Notes: generated from the sequence alone by a model not told the origin. A stretch of 64,000 bases of DNA from Ascidiimonas meishanensis (GCF_037782385.1 NZ_JBBEXD010000001.1:372001-436000), one strand, 5' to 3'; positions 17,119 to 26,738 are shown, counted from the first letter of the stretch. Program-made: numbers and translations.

Positions 17119-19565
17119 TTACTGTCTACAACAACAATTTCTTTTCTTTTGTAGCTAAACTCATAATAGATACCTCCTAGAAATAACAGCACAAAAATCA
17201 GTGTTCCGGCAAGTGTAATCCCACTCCCTATATGCACAACTTTTGGCTCAAACTTGAACTCAATAGTATGTTTCCCTGCGGGAACTAACATCGCTCTTAA
17301 AACATAATTCACCCTAAAATGATTGGTTAATTCTCCATCCATATATGCATTCCATCCGTAGGGATAATACATTTCTGAAAAAACAGCTATGCCTTTATTC
17401 TTAGAATTAGACTCATAAACCAATTTATTTGGCTGATAGTTTGTTAAACTAATACTCGCAGTAGAATCTTTCACTAAAACTGTATTTAAAATCTCTTCAG
17501 AAACTTCATCTTGTTGTAAAACTACCTCTGTTGCTGATTCCAACGTACTCAATGCCTGAATAGATTCATCTGGATTTTTAGTCTTGACAATAGTATTCAC
17601 GAACCATGCGTTCCCATTGACAAAAGGATTTTTACCCGCATATTTTTTTCCATTTTCATCTTGCTGTATAATATACTTAACGTTGAGCATGTTAAATATG
17701 GAAATATTGTTTTTAGAAATCTGATAATCATACAATTCCTGAAACCTTCTAGGTTTTGCAGCATGATATCCTCCAATACTTTTATGGTAATAAGCAGCCC
17801 TTGCACCAGCCATCCCGTCAGATGGATCATAAACTCTGAATACAGTGTTGTCCTTCAATATTTGCTGGTCTGCTGGGTTAGTAGAAAATGGTTTTTCCAT
17901 TTTGCGAGCTTGAACAAAATCATCATTGTTAACGTATCGTCTCGCCACTCCTGTAAGATCTGCAAGTATCAATACCGCAATTAGTACCAAAGCTGTATTA
18001 ATTTTTATTTTTTGCTTCGTCATAGCAAAAAGTACTATTGCTGTTAAAAGAACATAGATTACAGACCTAAAAATATCTGCATTAAAAATAGCTTTCCTAT
18101 CTTTCACAATAGTGTCCATTATAGCATCTCCAAAATAGGCTTTTCTATAATAGGCATCGTTAATTCCTTCAAAACTAAAGCTTCCTGAAAAGAAGAAAAG
18201 AACGGCTCCTAAGCCTAAAAGTACTAGTGAGGCATATTTTATCGCTTTTTGTTTTTTCTTCGTGTCTTCACTCTTGATAAATTGGTACAGCGCTATAGAG
18301 GCAAGTATAGGCACGCACAACTCTAAAATAACTTGTATGGAAGAAACGGCACGAAATTTATTATAAAGTGGTATGGATTCAATCATAAAATCGGTAAGCA
18401 TACTAAAGTTCTTACCCCATGATAAAATTAAGGATACAATCACACCTGTAACTAACCACCATTTGTGTTTTCCTTTCACAAAAAATAATCCTAAAACAAA
18501 AAGAAATAAAACTACAGCTCCAATATAGGCAGGAGCAGCCACTATAGGCTGATCTCCCCAATAGGTAGGTAGATTTTCTGAAAATTCTTTAGCTTTAGCA
18601 CTAGGGTATCCTTGTTTAACCATAAATTGATATGTATGAGAATCTTCCCCTAGATTTTCACTATTTCCTCCACCAAAAAGCCTTGGCACAAAAAGATTAA
18701 GTGATTCTGAAATTCCATAGCTATATTCTGTAATATAATCTTTAGAAAGTCCGTTACTACTTACTTTAGGATTCCCATCGGGATCTTTAGTAAGCTCGCT
18801 AATGCCTCTGGTACTCCATTCAGCATACTCCTTTGTTGCCATGAGACCTGTTGCATTTAAAATAATAGACAACCCTACTGCAATAAGTAGTATTCCGCTA
18901 GCCTTAGCAAAATGCAATAGTTGTTTTTGTTTAAAAAAGTAGATGAGGTACACTACCCCTAGAATACCCACCAAAAGCATCAAATAATAGGTCATTTGAA
19001 AATGGTTTGCATTTAACTCTAACGCCATGGCCAAAGCAGTTAAAAGAAAACCCCAAATATATTTTTTGCGAAATGCAAGTAATATTCCTGAAATCACTAG
19101 AGGGAAATAACCTATTGCATGTGCCTTTGCATTATGTCCCACACCTAGTATAATAATAAGGTACGTAGAAAAACCAAATGCTAGAGCCCCTATAAAAGCT
19201 ATTTTGTAATCGATTTTAAGGACTAATAACAAAATATAAATTCCAACAAAATAAAGAAAAAGATAATCAGCGGGTCTGGGTAAAAAACGAATAAGTTTAT
19301 CTAATTTTTTAACATAATTATGTGGATAATTAGCTCCCAGTTGATAGGTGGGCATTCCCCCAAACGCACTATTAGTCCAGTAAGGTTCTTTACCTGTGTC
19401 ACGGCGAAAGTCATTCTGTTCTTTTGCCATTCCTATATATTGAACAATATCACTTTGATATATTTGTTTTCCTTGTAGTACGGGATGAAAATAAATAAGT
19501 GCTACGATCCCAAAAAGAAAAACTACCGCAAGATGTGGCAGAAGTTTTGTGAATTTTTCTTTCAT
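17115..19565 (-). CDS. YfhO-family large membrane protein
   Basis: An 816-aa protein with an N-terminal membrane helix, a first extracytoplasmic loop (about residues 30-90, Y-Q-S-D-I-V-Q-Y), then roughly a dozen helices and a soluble region of about 200 residues (about 570-780) before a final helix. This is the GT-C-like YfhO layout. In Gram-positives YfhO glycosylates lipoteichoic acid; here it more likely modifies an envelope glycan or lipid, since it is coupled to a glycosyltransferase and flippase. It starts 1 bp after the DUF4834 gene stop. Confidence 0.87.
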   Translation of the reverse strand: MKEKFTKLLPHLAVVFLFGIVALIYFHPVLQGKQIYQSDIVQYIGMAKEQNDFRRDTGKEPYWTNSAFGGMPTYQLGANYPHNYVKKLDKLIRFLPRPADYLFLYFVGIYILLLVLKIDYKIAFIGALAFGFSTYLIIILGVGHNAKAHAIGYFPLVISGILLAFRKKYIWGFLLTALAMALELNANHFQMTYYLMLLVGILGVVYLIYFFKQKQLLHFAKASGILLIAVGLSIILNATGLMATKEYAEWSTRGISELTKDPDGNPKVSSNGLSKDYITEYSYGISESLNLFVPRLFGGGNSENLGEDSHTYQFMVKQGYPSAKAKEFSENLPTYWGDQPIVAAPAYIGAVVLFLFVLGLFFVKGKHKWWLVTGVIVSLILSWGKNFSMLTDFMIESIPLYNKFRAVSSIQVILELCVPILASIALYQFIKSEDTKKKQKAIKYASLVLLGLGAVLFFFSGSFSFEGINDAYYRKAYFGDAIMDTIVKDRKAIFNADIFRSVIYVLLTAIVLFAMTKQKIKINTALVLIAVLILADLTGVARRYVNNDDFVQARKMEKPFSTNPADQQILKDNTVFRVYDPSDGMAGARAAYYHKSIGGYHAAKPRRFQELYDYQISKNNISIFNMLNVKYIIQQDENGKKYAGKNPFVNGNAWFVNTIVKTKNPDESIQALSTLESATEVVLQQDEVSEEILNTVLVKDSTASISLTNYQPNKLVYESNSKNKGIAVFSEMYYPYGWNAYMDGELTNHFRVNYVLRAMLVPAGKHTIEFKFEPKVVHIGSGITLAGTLIFVLLFLGGIYYEFSYKRKEIVVVDSK

Positions 19566-19841
19566 TTATGCTTTGTTAGTATCATCAATTTCTTCGAAAT
19601 CTATGTATTCGCCTAGTTTGTTAGCTGATTTAGATTTTGTTGAAGGTTTTTTTTCTATAGTAACTTCTCCTTCATTAACATTCTGATTTCGATACTGTTG
19701 CTGCTTGTTAAATTGCTCATTGAAACGCTTTTCAGCTTTCTTACTGGCATACTTAAAAAGAGAGGGCCCAAAAATTCTTGCAAGAATTTTAAGGACATAA
19801 TATACTAAAACAATGATTAATATAGTTCTTAGTAATTGCAT
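19566..19841 (-). CDS. DUF4834-family small membrane protein
   Basis: A 91-aa protein with one N-terminal helix (L-L-R-T-I-L-I-I-V-L-V-Y-Y-V-L-K) followed by a basic and then acidic tail (Y-I-D-F-E-E-I-D-D). Flavobacterial genomes often carry such a DUF4834 protein immediately upstream of yfhO. The function is unknown; it is the first gene of the four-gene glycan operon. Confidence 0.75.
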   Translation of the reverse strand: MQLLRTILIIVLVYYVLKILARIFGPSLFKYASKKAEKRFNEQFNKQQQYRNQNVNEGEVTIEKKPSTKSKSANKLGEYIDFEEIDDTNKA

Positions 19842-19926
19842 GTAATACCTTTTTTAGTAGAATTCAAAAATACGACACTTGAGTTTTAAAAATTAGGTAA
19901 AACTCTTAAAAAATGATAAAATCTGC

Positions 19927-19934
19927 TATATTTG
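19927..19934 (+). promoter_or_regulatory. Promoter -7 box (TATATTTG)
   Basis: TATATTTG matches TAnnTTTG and lies 17 bp before the ATG of the outer-membrane transporter gene. No clear -33 TTG is found. Confidence 0.45.
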
Positions 19935-19950
19935 ATCAAAACCTCAACTC

Positions 19951-20949
19951 ATGAAAAATCTACCTATCACACTACTGTTAGTGCTTTTTTGGTTTTTAAA
20001 TACTGTAAATTCCCAATATACAGAAGTCATTAACTCCAATCGGCCTGGGGTATCAATGAGTGCTTTTTCTGTGGGAAAAAGTGTTATTCAAGGAGAGTTT
20101 GGTATAAACATGGAAAGGCGTAAACATGATGGCTTGCTTACAGAATCTGGTAGATTTGGAATTGATTTTGCTTTTAGATATGGATTATTTTTTGAACAAT
20201 TGGAGATTATTTGGGATGGTTCATACGCTTTTGAAAATCTAACCCGTAACATATTCAGTCCACCTAGAGAATTCAAACAAAGTGATTTTTTGCAAAATAC
20301 AATAGGCTTAAAATACTTAATTTACGACCCCTGGAAAAATAAAGGAGAGGAAAAACCTAACTTATATAGCTGGAAGGCGAATAACTCTTTTAAATGGAGC
20401 GATCTAGTTCCTGCAATTGCCATTTATGCAGGAGCTAATATAATTTTCTCTGATAATCCATTCTTACCTAATGAAAGCTCCATAAGTCCAAAAATTGGAA
20501 TCTTCGCACAAAGTCATTTTGCAGAAAGGTGGGTATTAGTTTCTAATATTTGGTATGACAAGTTTACTACAGATAATCCCAGCCTAAGTTATGTATTAAC
20601 ACTTACACATACGCTCAGAAATCCAAAATGGTCTATTTTTGTTGAAAATCAGGGTATTAATAGCGATTTCTATTCAGATTTTATTTTTAGAGCGGGTGCG
20701 GCGCGTCTTTTTAGTAAACAGTTTCAATTGGATGCCAGTATTGGTGCCAGCACAAAAACTACTCCTTCTCGTCTTTTTGGAGCCATTGGTGTTTCTTACC
20801 GCCTTGACTACCATAAAGACGAACTAAAACGTATTGACAAGGGGATTAAAAAAGTAAAGCTTGGAAAGAAGAAAAAGGCAAAAAAGAAAAAGAAAAAAGA
20901 GAATAAAAACGATAAAGACCCTATTTTTGAAGAAAATAAAGGAATTTAG
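19951..20949 (+). CDS. Outer-membrane beta-barrel (phenol-degradation MetA-like transporter family)
   Basis: A 332-aa protein with a signal peptide (L-P-I-T-L-L-L-V-L-F-W-F, cleavage near N-S-Q). The mature part starts N-S-N-R-P-G-V-S-M-S-A-F-S-V-G-K, typical of the PF13557-like outer-membrane family, and shows alternating aromatic/polar strands to about residue 290. The last 35 residues are a Lys run (K-K-K-A-K-K-K-K-K-K-E-N-K) that is odd for a barrel and should hang in the periplasm. The substrate is unknown. It is followed after 6 bp by the GNAT-like gene. Confidence 0.75.
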   Translation: MKNLPITLLLVLFWFLNTVNSQYTEVINSNRPGVSMSAFSVGKSVIQGEFGINMERRKHDGLLTESGRFGIDFAFRYGLFFEQLEIIWDGSYAFENLTRNIFSPPREFKQSDFLQNTIGLKYLIYDPWKNKGEEKPNLYSWKANNSFKWSDLVPAIAIYAGANIIFSDNPFLPNESSISPKIGIFAQSHFAERWVLVSNIWYDKFTTDNPSLSYVLTLTHTLRNPKWSIFVENQGINSDFYSDFIFRAGAARLFSKQFQLDASIGASTKTTPSRLFGAIGVSYRLDYHKDELKRIDKGIKKVKLGKKKKAKKKKKKENKNDKDPIFEENKGI

Positions 20950-20955
20950 AATTTT

Positions 20956-22074
20956 ATGGTTACAATTAAAGAAGTTTCAGATAAAAAAGACCTTGATGCA
21001 TTTGTAAAATTCCAATTTTCTCTTTACAAAAATTCACCTTATTGGATACCTCCTATCATTAAAGATGAGAAAGCCATCTTTGATAAAGAAAAAAACCCTA
21101 TTTACAAAGATGCCGAAGCACACTTATTTCTAGCCTATAAAGATGGAAAGATTGTTGGACGCATCGCAGCTATTATTAATTGGCTGGAAGTAAAAACCCT
21201 ACAAAAAAAAAAACTAAGGTTTGGGTGGTTTGATGTAATAGATGATTTAGAAGTAAGCAGGGCTCTTTTTGATAAAATTATTGAATTAGGTATACAAAAA
21301 GAGTTGGCATTTATTGATGGCCCTGTAGGGTTTTCTAATATGGACAAGGCAGGAATGTTAGTATTAGGGTTTGATCGTTTGAATAATATGACTACCCTCT
21401 ACAATTATGATTATTATCCTAAACATATGGAAGCCTTGGGCTTTAATCAAGGAGCAAATTGGGTAGAGTATGAAATTGATGTCCCAAAACCTGTACCTCC
21501 AAAAGTGAAAAAGTTTTCTAAACTTGTTTTAGACAGGTATCAACTTTCATTACTGTCTTTTAAATCAACTAAAGAGATGGTATCTTATGCAGACAAAATG
21601 TTTGACCTAATGAATAGGTCATTTAAAGAATTACAATCTTTTGTACCCATTCAACAGTATCAAGTAGAAATGTACAAAGAAAAATACTTAAAGTTCTTGC
21701 ATCCAGATTACATTACTCTTATAGCAGATAAAAATGAACGATTGGTTGGTTTTTCTGTTACTATGCCTTCTTTTGCAAGAGCATTGCAAAAGGCAAATGG
21801 AAAATTATACCCTTTAGGATTTCTACATTTGTTAATCGCCAAAAATAAAAATAAACACGGTAATCTATTTCTTATTGGGATTGACCCAGAATACCAAGGA
21901 AAAGGGTTAACAGCTGTTATATTTGAAAGAGTTATTGAAAACTATAACAAAAGAGGAATTACGCTAGTTGAATCAAACCCTGAGCTTGAGGAAAATCAAT
22001 CTGTGCAAATAATGTGGAAGAATTATAATCCAAGGCTTATTAAACGTTGGCGTACTTATGCCAAAACATTATAA
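20956..22074 (+). CDS. GNAT-like N-acetyltransferase family protein
   Basis: A 372-aa cytoplasmic protein. The C-terminal third looks like an acetyltransferase fold, with L-I-G-I-D-P-E-Y-Q-G-K-G-L-T-A-V near residue 315 as the acetyl-CoA loop (Q-x-x-G-x-G/A) and L-V-E-S-N-P-E-L-E-E-N after it. The N-terminus carries a second GNAT-like half (F-L-A-Y-K-D-G-K-I-V-G-R-I-A-A). The acceptor is unknown. Some databases call relatives GTP cyclohydrolase, which the motifs do not support. It is probably co-transcribed with the outer-membrane protein. Confidence 0.75.
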   Translation: MVTIKEVSDKKDLDAFVKFQFSLYKNSPYWIPPIIKDEKAIFDKEKNPIYKDAEAHLFLAYKDGKIVGRIAAIINWLEVKTLQKKKLRFGWFDVIDDLEVSRALFDKIIELGIQKELAFIDGPVGFSNMDKAGMLVLGFDRLNNMTTLYNYDYYPKHMEALGFNQGANWVEYEIDVPKPVPPKVKKFSKLVLDRYQLSLLSFKSTKEMVSYADKMFDLMNRSFKELQSFVPIQQYQVEMYKEKYLKFLHPDYITLIADKNERLVGFSVTMPSFARALQKANGKLYPLGFLHLLIAKNKNKHGNLFLIGIDPEYQGKGLTAVIFERVIENYNKRGITLVESNPELEENQSVQIMWKNYNPRLIKRWRTYAKTL

Positions 22075-22079
22075 AAAGA

Positions 22080-22113
22080 AAAGCCACTGGAATAGTAGAA
22101 AACAGTGGCTTTT
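22080..22113. terminator. Terminator between GNAT-like and aminotransferase-like genes
   Basis: Stem AAAGCCACTG / CAGTGGCTTTT around a 13-nt loop, A-rich before and T-rich after, in a convergent gap. Confidence 0.85.
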
Positions 22114-22133
22114 AATGTTATTGTAAAAATATT

Positions 22134-23393
22134 TTATTCCATTTCAGCGGCTACAGCCATGGACATTCTTTTATAAACTCCTTTTTCAAGACGATCTCTA
22201 ATGGCAGAAAACGCTTCTAAAGTTTCATTTACATCATCTAGTGTATGTGTGGCTGTAGGAATCATTCTTAGTAAAATGAGCCCTTTAGGTATTACCGGGT
22301 AGACCACAATAGAGCAAAATATGCCATAATTCTCTCTTAAATCTTTTACCAGCGCCATTGCTTCAGGTATGCTCCCATTTAAATAAACAGGGGTAACACA
22401 ACTTTGAGTTGTACCTATATCAAAACCTCTCTTTTTAAGTCCGTTTTGAAGTGCATTCACATTTTCCCATAACTTATCTTTAAGTTCAGGCATTGTTTTA
22501 ATCATTTCCAGTCTTTTCAATGCTCCTTTTACAAAAATCATTGGTAAAGACTTAGCGAACATTTGAGAGCGTAAATTATATTTTAAATAATCCATTATTT
22601 CTTTATCGCCAGCAAGAAACGCTCCAACACTTGCCATAGATTTTGCAAAGGTGGCAAAATATACATCAATATCATTCATTACTCCTTGCTCCTCCCCTGC
22701 TCCGGCACCAGTGGCACCAAGTGTACCAAAACCATGAGCATCATCTACTAATAAACGAAATTTATACTTTTCTTTAAGCGCAACTATTTCTTTCAATTTT
22801 CCTTGTTCACCTCTCATTCCAAAAACTCCTTCGGAAATAACTAGAATACCTCCTCCAGTTTGGTCTGCCATTTTAACAGCTCTCTCAAGGTTTTTTTCAA
22901 GACTTTCTATATCGTTATGCATAAAAGTAAATCTTTTACCCATATGCAAGCGCACACCATCAATAATACAAGCGTGAGAATCTACGTCGTAAACAATTAC
23001 ATCGTCTTTATTCACCAGCGCATCAATAGCAGACATGATTCCTTGATAACCAAAGTTAAGAAGATAAGAAGACTCCTTTCCAACAAAGGCAGCCAACTCG
23101 TCTTGTAATTGTTCATGATGACTTGTATGTCCACTCATCATTCTCGCACCCATAGGATAAGCTGCTCCATTCTCTGCAGCTGCCTCCGCGTCTACTTTAC
23201 GAACCTCTGGATGATTGGCTAAACCTAGGTAGTCATTAATACTCCAGGTGATAACCTCTTTTCCGTTAAATTTCATTCGGTTTGAAATAGCTCCTTCTAG
23301 TTTCGGGAACACAAAATAACCTTCAGCATGTGATGCCCATTTTCCTAAAGGCCCTTTATTTTCAATGATTCGTGCAAATAAATCTTTCATCAT
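22134..23393 (-). CDS. PLP-dependent acyltransferase (alpha-oxoamine synthase); candidate cysteate-fatty acyltransferase
   Basis: A 419-aa enzyme of the serine palmitoyltransferase/KBL/BioF family, which condenses an amino acid with an acyl thioester. Visible: N-D-Y-L-G-L-A, G-A-R-M-M-S-G near residue 80, the PLP-stacking D-S-H-A region (about 140), D-D-A-H-G-F-G-T-L-G near 215 and the Schiff-base Lys in F-A-K-S near 245. Flavobacteria use a member of this family (Cfat/CapB) to make 3-ketocapnine for sulfonolipids. The adjacent cysteine-synthase-like gene makes that assignment attractive. Alternatives are serine palmitoyltransferase or glycine C-acetyltransferase. A TAATTTTG -7 box lies 41 bp upstream. 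Confidence 0.8.
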   Translation of the reverse strand: MMKDLFARIIENKGPLGKWASHAEGYFVFPKLEGAISNRMKFNGKEVITWSINDYLGLANHPEVRKVDAEAAAENGAAYPMGARMMSGHTSHHEQLQDELAAFVGKESSYLLNFGYQGIMSAIDALVNKDDVIVYDVDSHACIIDGVRLHMGKRFTFMHNDIESLEKNLERAVKMADQTGGGILVISEGVFGMRGEQGKLKEIVALKEKYKFRLLVDDAHGFGTLGATGAGAGEEQGVMNDIDVYFATFAKSMASVGAFLAGDKEIMDYLKYNLRSQMFAKSLPMIFVKGALKRLEMIKTMPELKDKLWENVNALQNGLKKRGFDIGTTQSCVTPVYLNGSIPEAMALVKDLRENYGIFCSIVVYPVIPKGLILLRMIPTATHTLDDVNETLEAFSAIRDRLEKGVYKRMSMAVAAEME

Positions 23394-23433
23394 TAAGTTT
23401 GAGGTATTAAAACGTTACAATTTTAACAAGTTG

Positions 23434-23441
23434 CAAAATTA
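23434..23441 (-). promoter_or_regulatory. Candidate -7 box for the acyltransferase gene
   Basis: Minus strand reads TAATTTTG, matching TAnnTTTG, 41 bp before the start. No -33 element at the right distance. Confidence 0.35.
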
Positions 23442-23510
23442 GTTAATTTTAAGCTTTAATCATAATATTTTCAATATTTAAGATGTGTTTCATGAAAATT
23501 ACAAATAAAA

Positions 23511-23545
23511 AAAGAGGAAGATGAATTACACATACTTCCTCTTTT
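23511..23545 (-). terminator. Terminator after the cysteine-synthase-like gene
   Basis: Stem AAAGAGGAAG / CTTCCTCTTT with a 14-nt loop; on the minus strand it is followed by a run of U (A-run at 23505-23513). It separates the two PLP genes, so the acyltransferase depends on its own promoter or on readthrough. Confidence 0.82.
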
Positions 23546-23552
23546 CAGTAGC

Positions 23553-23564
23553 TTGGTTAGTTAG
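23553..23564. other. TTGGTTAGTTAG element, copy 4 (opposite orientation)
   Basis: Plus strand TTGGTTAGTTAG abuts the stop codon of the minus-strand PLP gene and precedes its terminator. On the mRNA it reads as the complement CTAACTAACCAA, unlike the other three copies. Confidence 0.4.
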
Positions 23565-24605
23565 CTATTTTATATATTCTATTTTGTGCGTTTCTTCAGG
23601 GTTTTTACTATCAAAAAAGCCTTGATCACTCATCCACTTATCACAATAAATTTTACTCATATATCGAGAGCCATGATCTGAAAAGATCATTACCACATTG
23701 CTGTCCTCGTCAAACTCTCCATTTGCATCTAGCTGTTTAACCGCTTGAATCACAGCTCCACTAGTGTACCCTACAAATAGGCCCTCTGTTTTTGAAATCT
23801 CACGAGCCGTATGCGCACTTTCTTCATCGGTGACTTTAATAAATTCGTCTATAATATCAAAATCTGTAGCCGTAGGGATCAAATTCTTACCTAAACCTTC
23901 TATTCGATATGGATATATCTCTTCTGAATCAAATTCTCTGGTTTCGTGATATTTTTTTAATACAGATCCATATGCATCTACTCCTATAATTCTGATATTA
24001 GGGTTTTGCTCTTTTAAAAAACGGGCGGTTCCAGAAATTGTACCTCCTGTGCCACTACAAGCTATGAAGTGTGTTATTTGGCCCGCAGTTTGTTCCCATA
24101 TTTCAGGTCCTGTACTTTTATAATGAGCATCCATATTGAGTTCATTAAAATACTGGTTAATATAAACAGACCCTTTAATTTCTTCATGCATGCGTTTTGC
24201 CACTTGATAATAAGATCTTGGATCATCTGCACTTACATGCGCTGGGCAAACAAAAACCTTAGCTCCCATAGAGCGCAACATATCTATTTTATCCTTAGAA
24301 GATTTAGAACTTACCGCCAGAACACAATCATACCCTTTAATAATACTCACCATTGCAATACTAAATCCAGTATTTCCAGAAGTGGTTTCAATGATGGTGT
24401 CTCCTGTTTTAATAATACCCTTTCTCTCTGCTTCTTCAATAATATAAAGAGCTATTCTATCTTTTGTAGAATGTCCGGGATTAAAAGCCTCAACTTTGGC
24501 ATAAAAGTTTCCTTTGAGCTCTTCAGTGATTTTATTAATTTTTATAAGAGGAGTATTACCTATAAGTTCTAATACGTTATTATAAGCTTTTATCTTTTTT
24601 TCCAT
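23565..24605 (-). CDS. PLP-dependent cysteine synthase-family enzyme; candidate cysteate synthase
   Basis: A 346-aa fold-type II PLP enzyme related to CysK/CysM and CBS. It starts L-I-G-N-T-P-L-I-K-I, has the PLP Lys in N-P-G-H-S-T-K-D-R near residue 48 (CysK has G-G-S-x-K-D-R), the T-S-G-N-T-G-F loop near 77 and the G-T-G-G-T phosphate loop near 185. The G-H-S-T variation suggests a substrate other than O-acetylserine with sulfide. Next to an alpha-oxoamine synthase it is a plausible cysteate synthase (CapA type) for sulfonolipids; ordinary cysteine synthase is the alternative. It has its own -7 box. Confidence 0.78.
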   Translation of the reverse strand: MEKKIKAYNNVLELIGNTPLIKINKITEELKGNFYAKVEAFNPGHSTKDRIALYIIEEAERKGIIKTGDTIIETTSGNTGFSIAMVSIIKGYDCVLAVSSKSSKDKIDMLRSMGAKVFVCPAHVSADDPRSYYQVAKRMHEEIKGSVYINQYFNELNMDAHYKSTGPEIWEQTAGQITHFIACSGTGGTISGTARFLKEQNPNIRIIGVDAYGSVLKKYHETREFDSEEIYPYRIEGLGKNLIPTATDFDIIDEFIKVTDEESAHTAREISKTEGLFVGYTSGAVIQAVKQLDANGEFDEDSNVVMIFSDHGSRYMSKIYCDKWMSDQGFFDSKNPEETHKIEYIK

Positions 24606-24652
24606 ATAGATTACTTAGTACAGATTTAGGTTCTGGACACATTAAAACCTTG

Positions 24653-24660
24653 CAAATTTA
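24653..24660 (-). promoter_or_regulatory. Candidate -7 box for the cysteine-synthase-like gene
   Basis: Minus strand TAAATTTG, matching TAnnTTTG, 48 bp before the start and just after the upstream peptidase stop. Confidence 0.4.
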
Positions 24661-24674
24661 ATTATTTTTTTTAA

Positions 24675-26738
24675 TTAGGATTGAATCTGCTCCAAAAGTA
24701 GTAAAAAAGCATATTCTTCCGCCACTTCTTTCAAGCCTTCAAACCTCCCGGAAGCACCGCCATGGCCTGCATCCATATTGGTTCGGAAAAGCAATAAATT
24801 CCGATCAGTTTTTAAATCTCTTAGTTTAGCAACCCATTTAGCGGGCTCCCAATATTGTACCTGAGAATCATGATATCCAGTTATCACTAAAAGATTTGGA
24901 TAGTCTTGTGCTTTCACATTATCATATGGTGAGTAGGATTTCATATAAAAATAAGCATCTTTTTCATTAGGGTTTCCCCATTCATCATATTCTCCAGTAG
25001 TAAGTGGTATAGAGTCATCTAACATGGTTGTCACCACATCTACAAATGGAACAGAAGCTACCATTCCATGAAATAGTTCTGGTGCCATATTTGCAACTGC
25101 TCCTATTAAAAGTCCTCCGGCAGACCCTCCCATTGCATACGAATGATTCTGAGAAGTATACTTCTCTCCTATTAAATGTTTGGCACAATCAATGAAGTCT
25201 GTAAACGTATTCATTTTGTTCATAAGCTTTCCATTTTCATACCATTCCCTACCTAGGTATTCACCACCCCTTATATGTGCAATTGCATAAATAAATCCAC
25301 GGTCTAATAAACTCAATCTGGATGATGAGAAATAAGGATCTATTGTAGCTCCATAAGAACCATATCCATAAAGTAATAACGGATTAGAACCGTCTTTATT
25401 GATTCCTTTTCTATACACTAAAGATATGGGAGTTTTTGTACCATCTTGAGCTGTAGCCCATACTCTTTCCGAAACATAATTTTCTTTATCAAAATTACCT
25501 CCTAGAACTTCCTGTTCTTTTTTCACCTCTTTTTCCCGAGTAATCATGTCAAAATCAATGGTGGAAACCGGAGTAGTTAAAGATGTATACGTATATCTTA
25601 GAATATTGGTATCAAAATCTGGATTGGCAGAGGCAAAGGCCATATAAGTTTCATTATCAAAAGGCAAATAATAATCATTTGTTCCATCCCATCTTTGAAT
25701 ACGAAGTTGATTTAATCCATTCGTTCGTTCACTAATCACAAGAAAATCTTTAAAGATGTCTATATCTTCCAGTAAGGTTTCTTTTCTATGCGAAATTACA
25801 TCTGTCCAATGTTCTTTTGATGTGCTTTGCTCCGGAGCTTTCATCAATTTAAAATTGATAGCTTTATCTGCATTGGTTAAAATATAGAAATATTCTTCAA
25901 AATGATATATGCTATACTCCAATCCACGAACACGTTCCTGAAAAATTCTAAAATCCCCAGAAGGCTGGTCTGCTTCAAGAATTCTGAATTCACTTGTTAG
26001 CGTACTAACACTGCCAATAACAAGGTACTTTTTTGATTTTGTTTTATAGACAAATACATCAAAAGTATCATCTTTCTCTTCGTAAACTAAAATATCCTCT
26101 GTAATATTTGTTCCAAGTTCATGCTTAAAAATAGCATGTGAACGGAGTGTTTGATCATCTTTAACTACATAAAACAAAGTTTTGTTATCATTAGCCCAAG
26201 TGCTGTCTCCAGAAGAATTGGCAATACCTGTTTCATAAATTTCACCTGTCTCAAGATTTTTAATATAAATGGTGTAAATACGTCTACTAATTTTATCTGT
26301 AGCAAATGCAGCTAATTTATTATCACGACTAATGTTAATTCCTCTTAAATTAAAGTAACTACAACCCTCAGCCATCTCATTACAATTGAATAGAATCTCA
26401 TCTGGAGCTTCTAGACTTTCTCTTCTCCTAACATAGATGGGATAATCTTTTCCTTCTTCATAACGCGTGAGATACCAATAGCCGTTTAACTTGTAAGGAA
26501 CAGATTGATCGTCTTCTTTTATCCTACTTTTCATCTCATTAAAAAGACTTTCCTGAAAACCTTTAGTAGCACTAGTAGCCTGCTCGTAATACTCATTTTC
26601 ATCAGAAAGATACGTAAGCACCTCTTTTGAATCACGTTGATTCATCCAAAAATAATTATCTATTCTTATATCTTCATGCAATACTAATTCCTTGGTTTCT
26701 TTCTGTGCCTTGGGAAAAGTTTTTGAGTTTAAAAGCAT
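24675..26738 (-). CDS. Oligopeptidase B (protease II), S9 family
   Basis: A 687-aa prolyl-oligopeptidase-type serine peptidase. The N-terminal beta-propeller covers about residues 60-400; the C-terminal alpha/beta-hydrolase domain has the nucleophile in G-G-S-A-G-G near residue 537, an Asp in G-Y-H-D-S-Q near 622, and the catalytic His in A-G-H-G-G-A-S-G-R near 660. These motifs are the oligopeptidase B subtype, which cuts small peptides after basic residues. I see no signal peptide, so it should be cytoplasmic. Confidence 0.92.
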   Translation of the reverse strand: MLLNSKTFPKAQKETKELVLHEDIRIDNYFWMNQRDSKEVLTYLSDENEYYEQATSATKGFQESLFNEMKSRIKEDDQSVPYKLNGYWYLTRYEEGKDYPIYVRRRESLEAPDEILFNCNEMAEGCSYFNLRGINISRDNKLAAFATDKISRRIYTIYIKNLETGEIYETGIANSSGDSTWANDNKTLFYVVKDDQTLRSHAIFKHELGTNITEDILVYEEKDDTFDVFVYKTKSKKYLVIGSVSTLTSEFRILEADQPSGDFRIFQERVRGLEYSIYHFEEYFYILTNADKAINFKLMKAPEQSTSKEHWTDVISHRKETLLEDIDIFKDFLVISERTNGLNQLRIQRWDGTNDYYLPFDNETYMAFASANPDFDTNILRYTYTSLTTPVSTIDFDMITREKEVKKEQEVLGGNFDKENYVSERVWATAQDGTKTPISLVYRKGINKDGSNPLLLYGYGSYGATIDPYFSSSRLSLLDRGFIYAIAHIRGGEYLGREWYENGKLMNKMNTFTDFIDCAKHLIGEKYTSQNHSYAMGGSAGGLLIGAVANMAPELFHGMVASVPFVDVVTTMLDDSIPLTTGEYDEWGNPNEKDAYFYMKSYSPYDNVKAQDYPNLLVITGYHDSQVQYWEPAKWVAKLRDLKTDRNLLLFRTNMDAGHGGASGRFEGLKEVAEEYAFLLLLEQIQS

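Noticed and set aside
24069..24572. Plus-strand 167-codon frame opposite the cysteine-synthase-like gene
   Set aside because: The minus-strand frame has clear PLP-enzyme motifs; the plus-strand product is low quality and rich in F, S, I, N.
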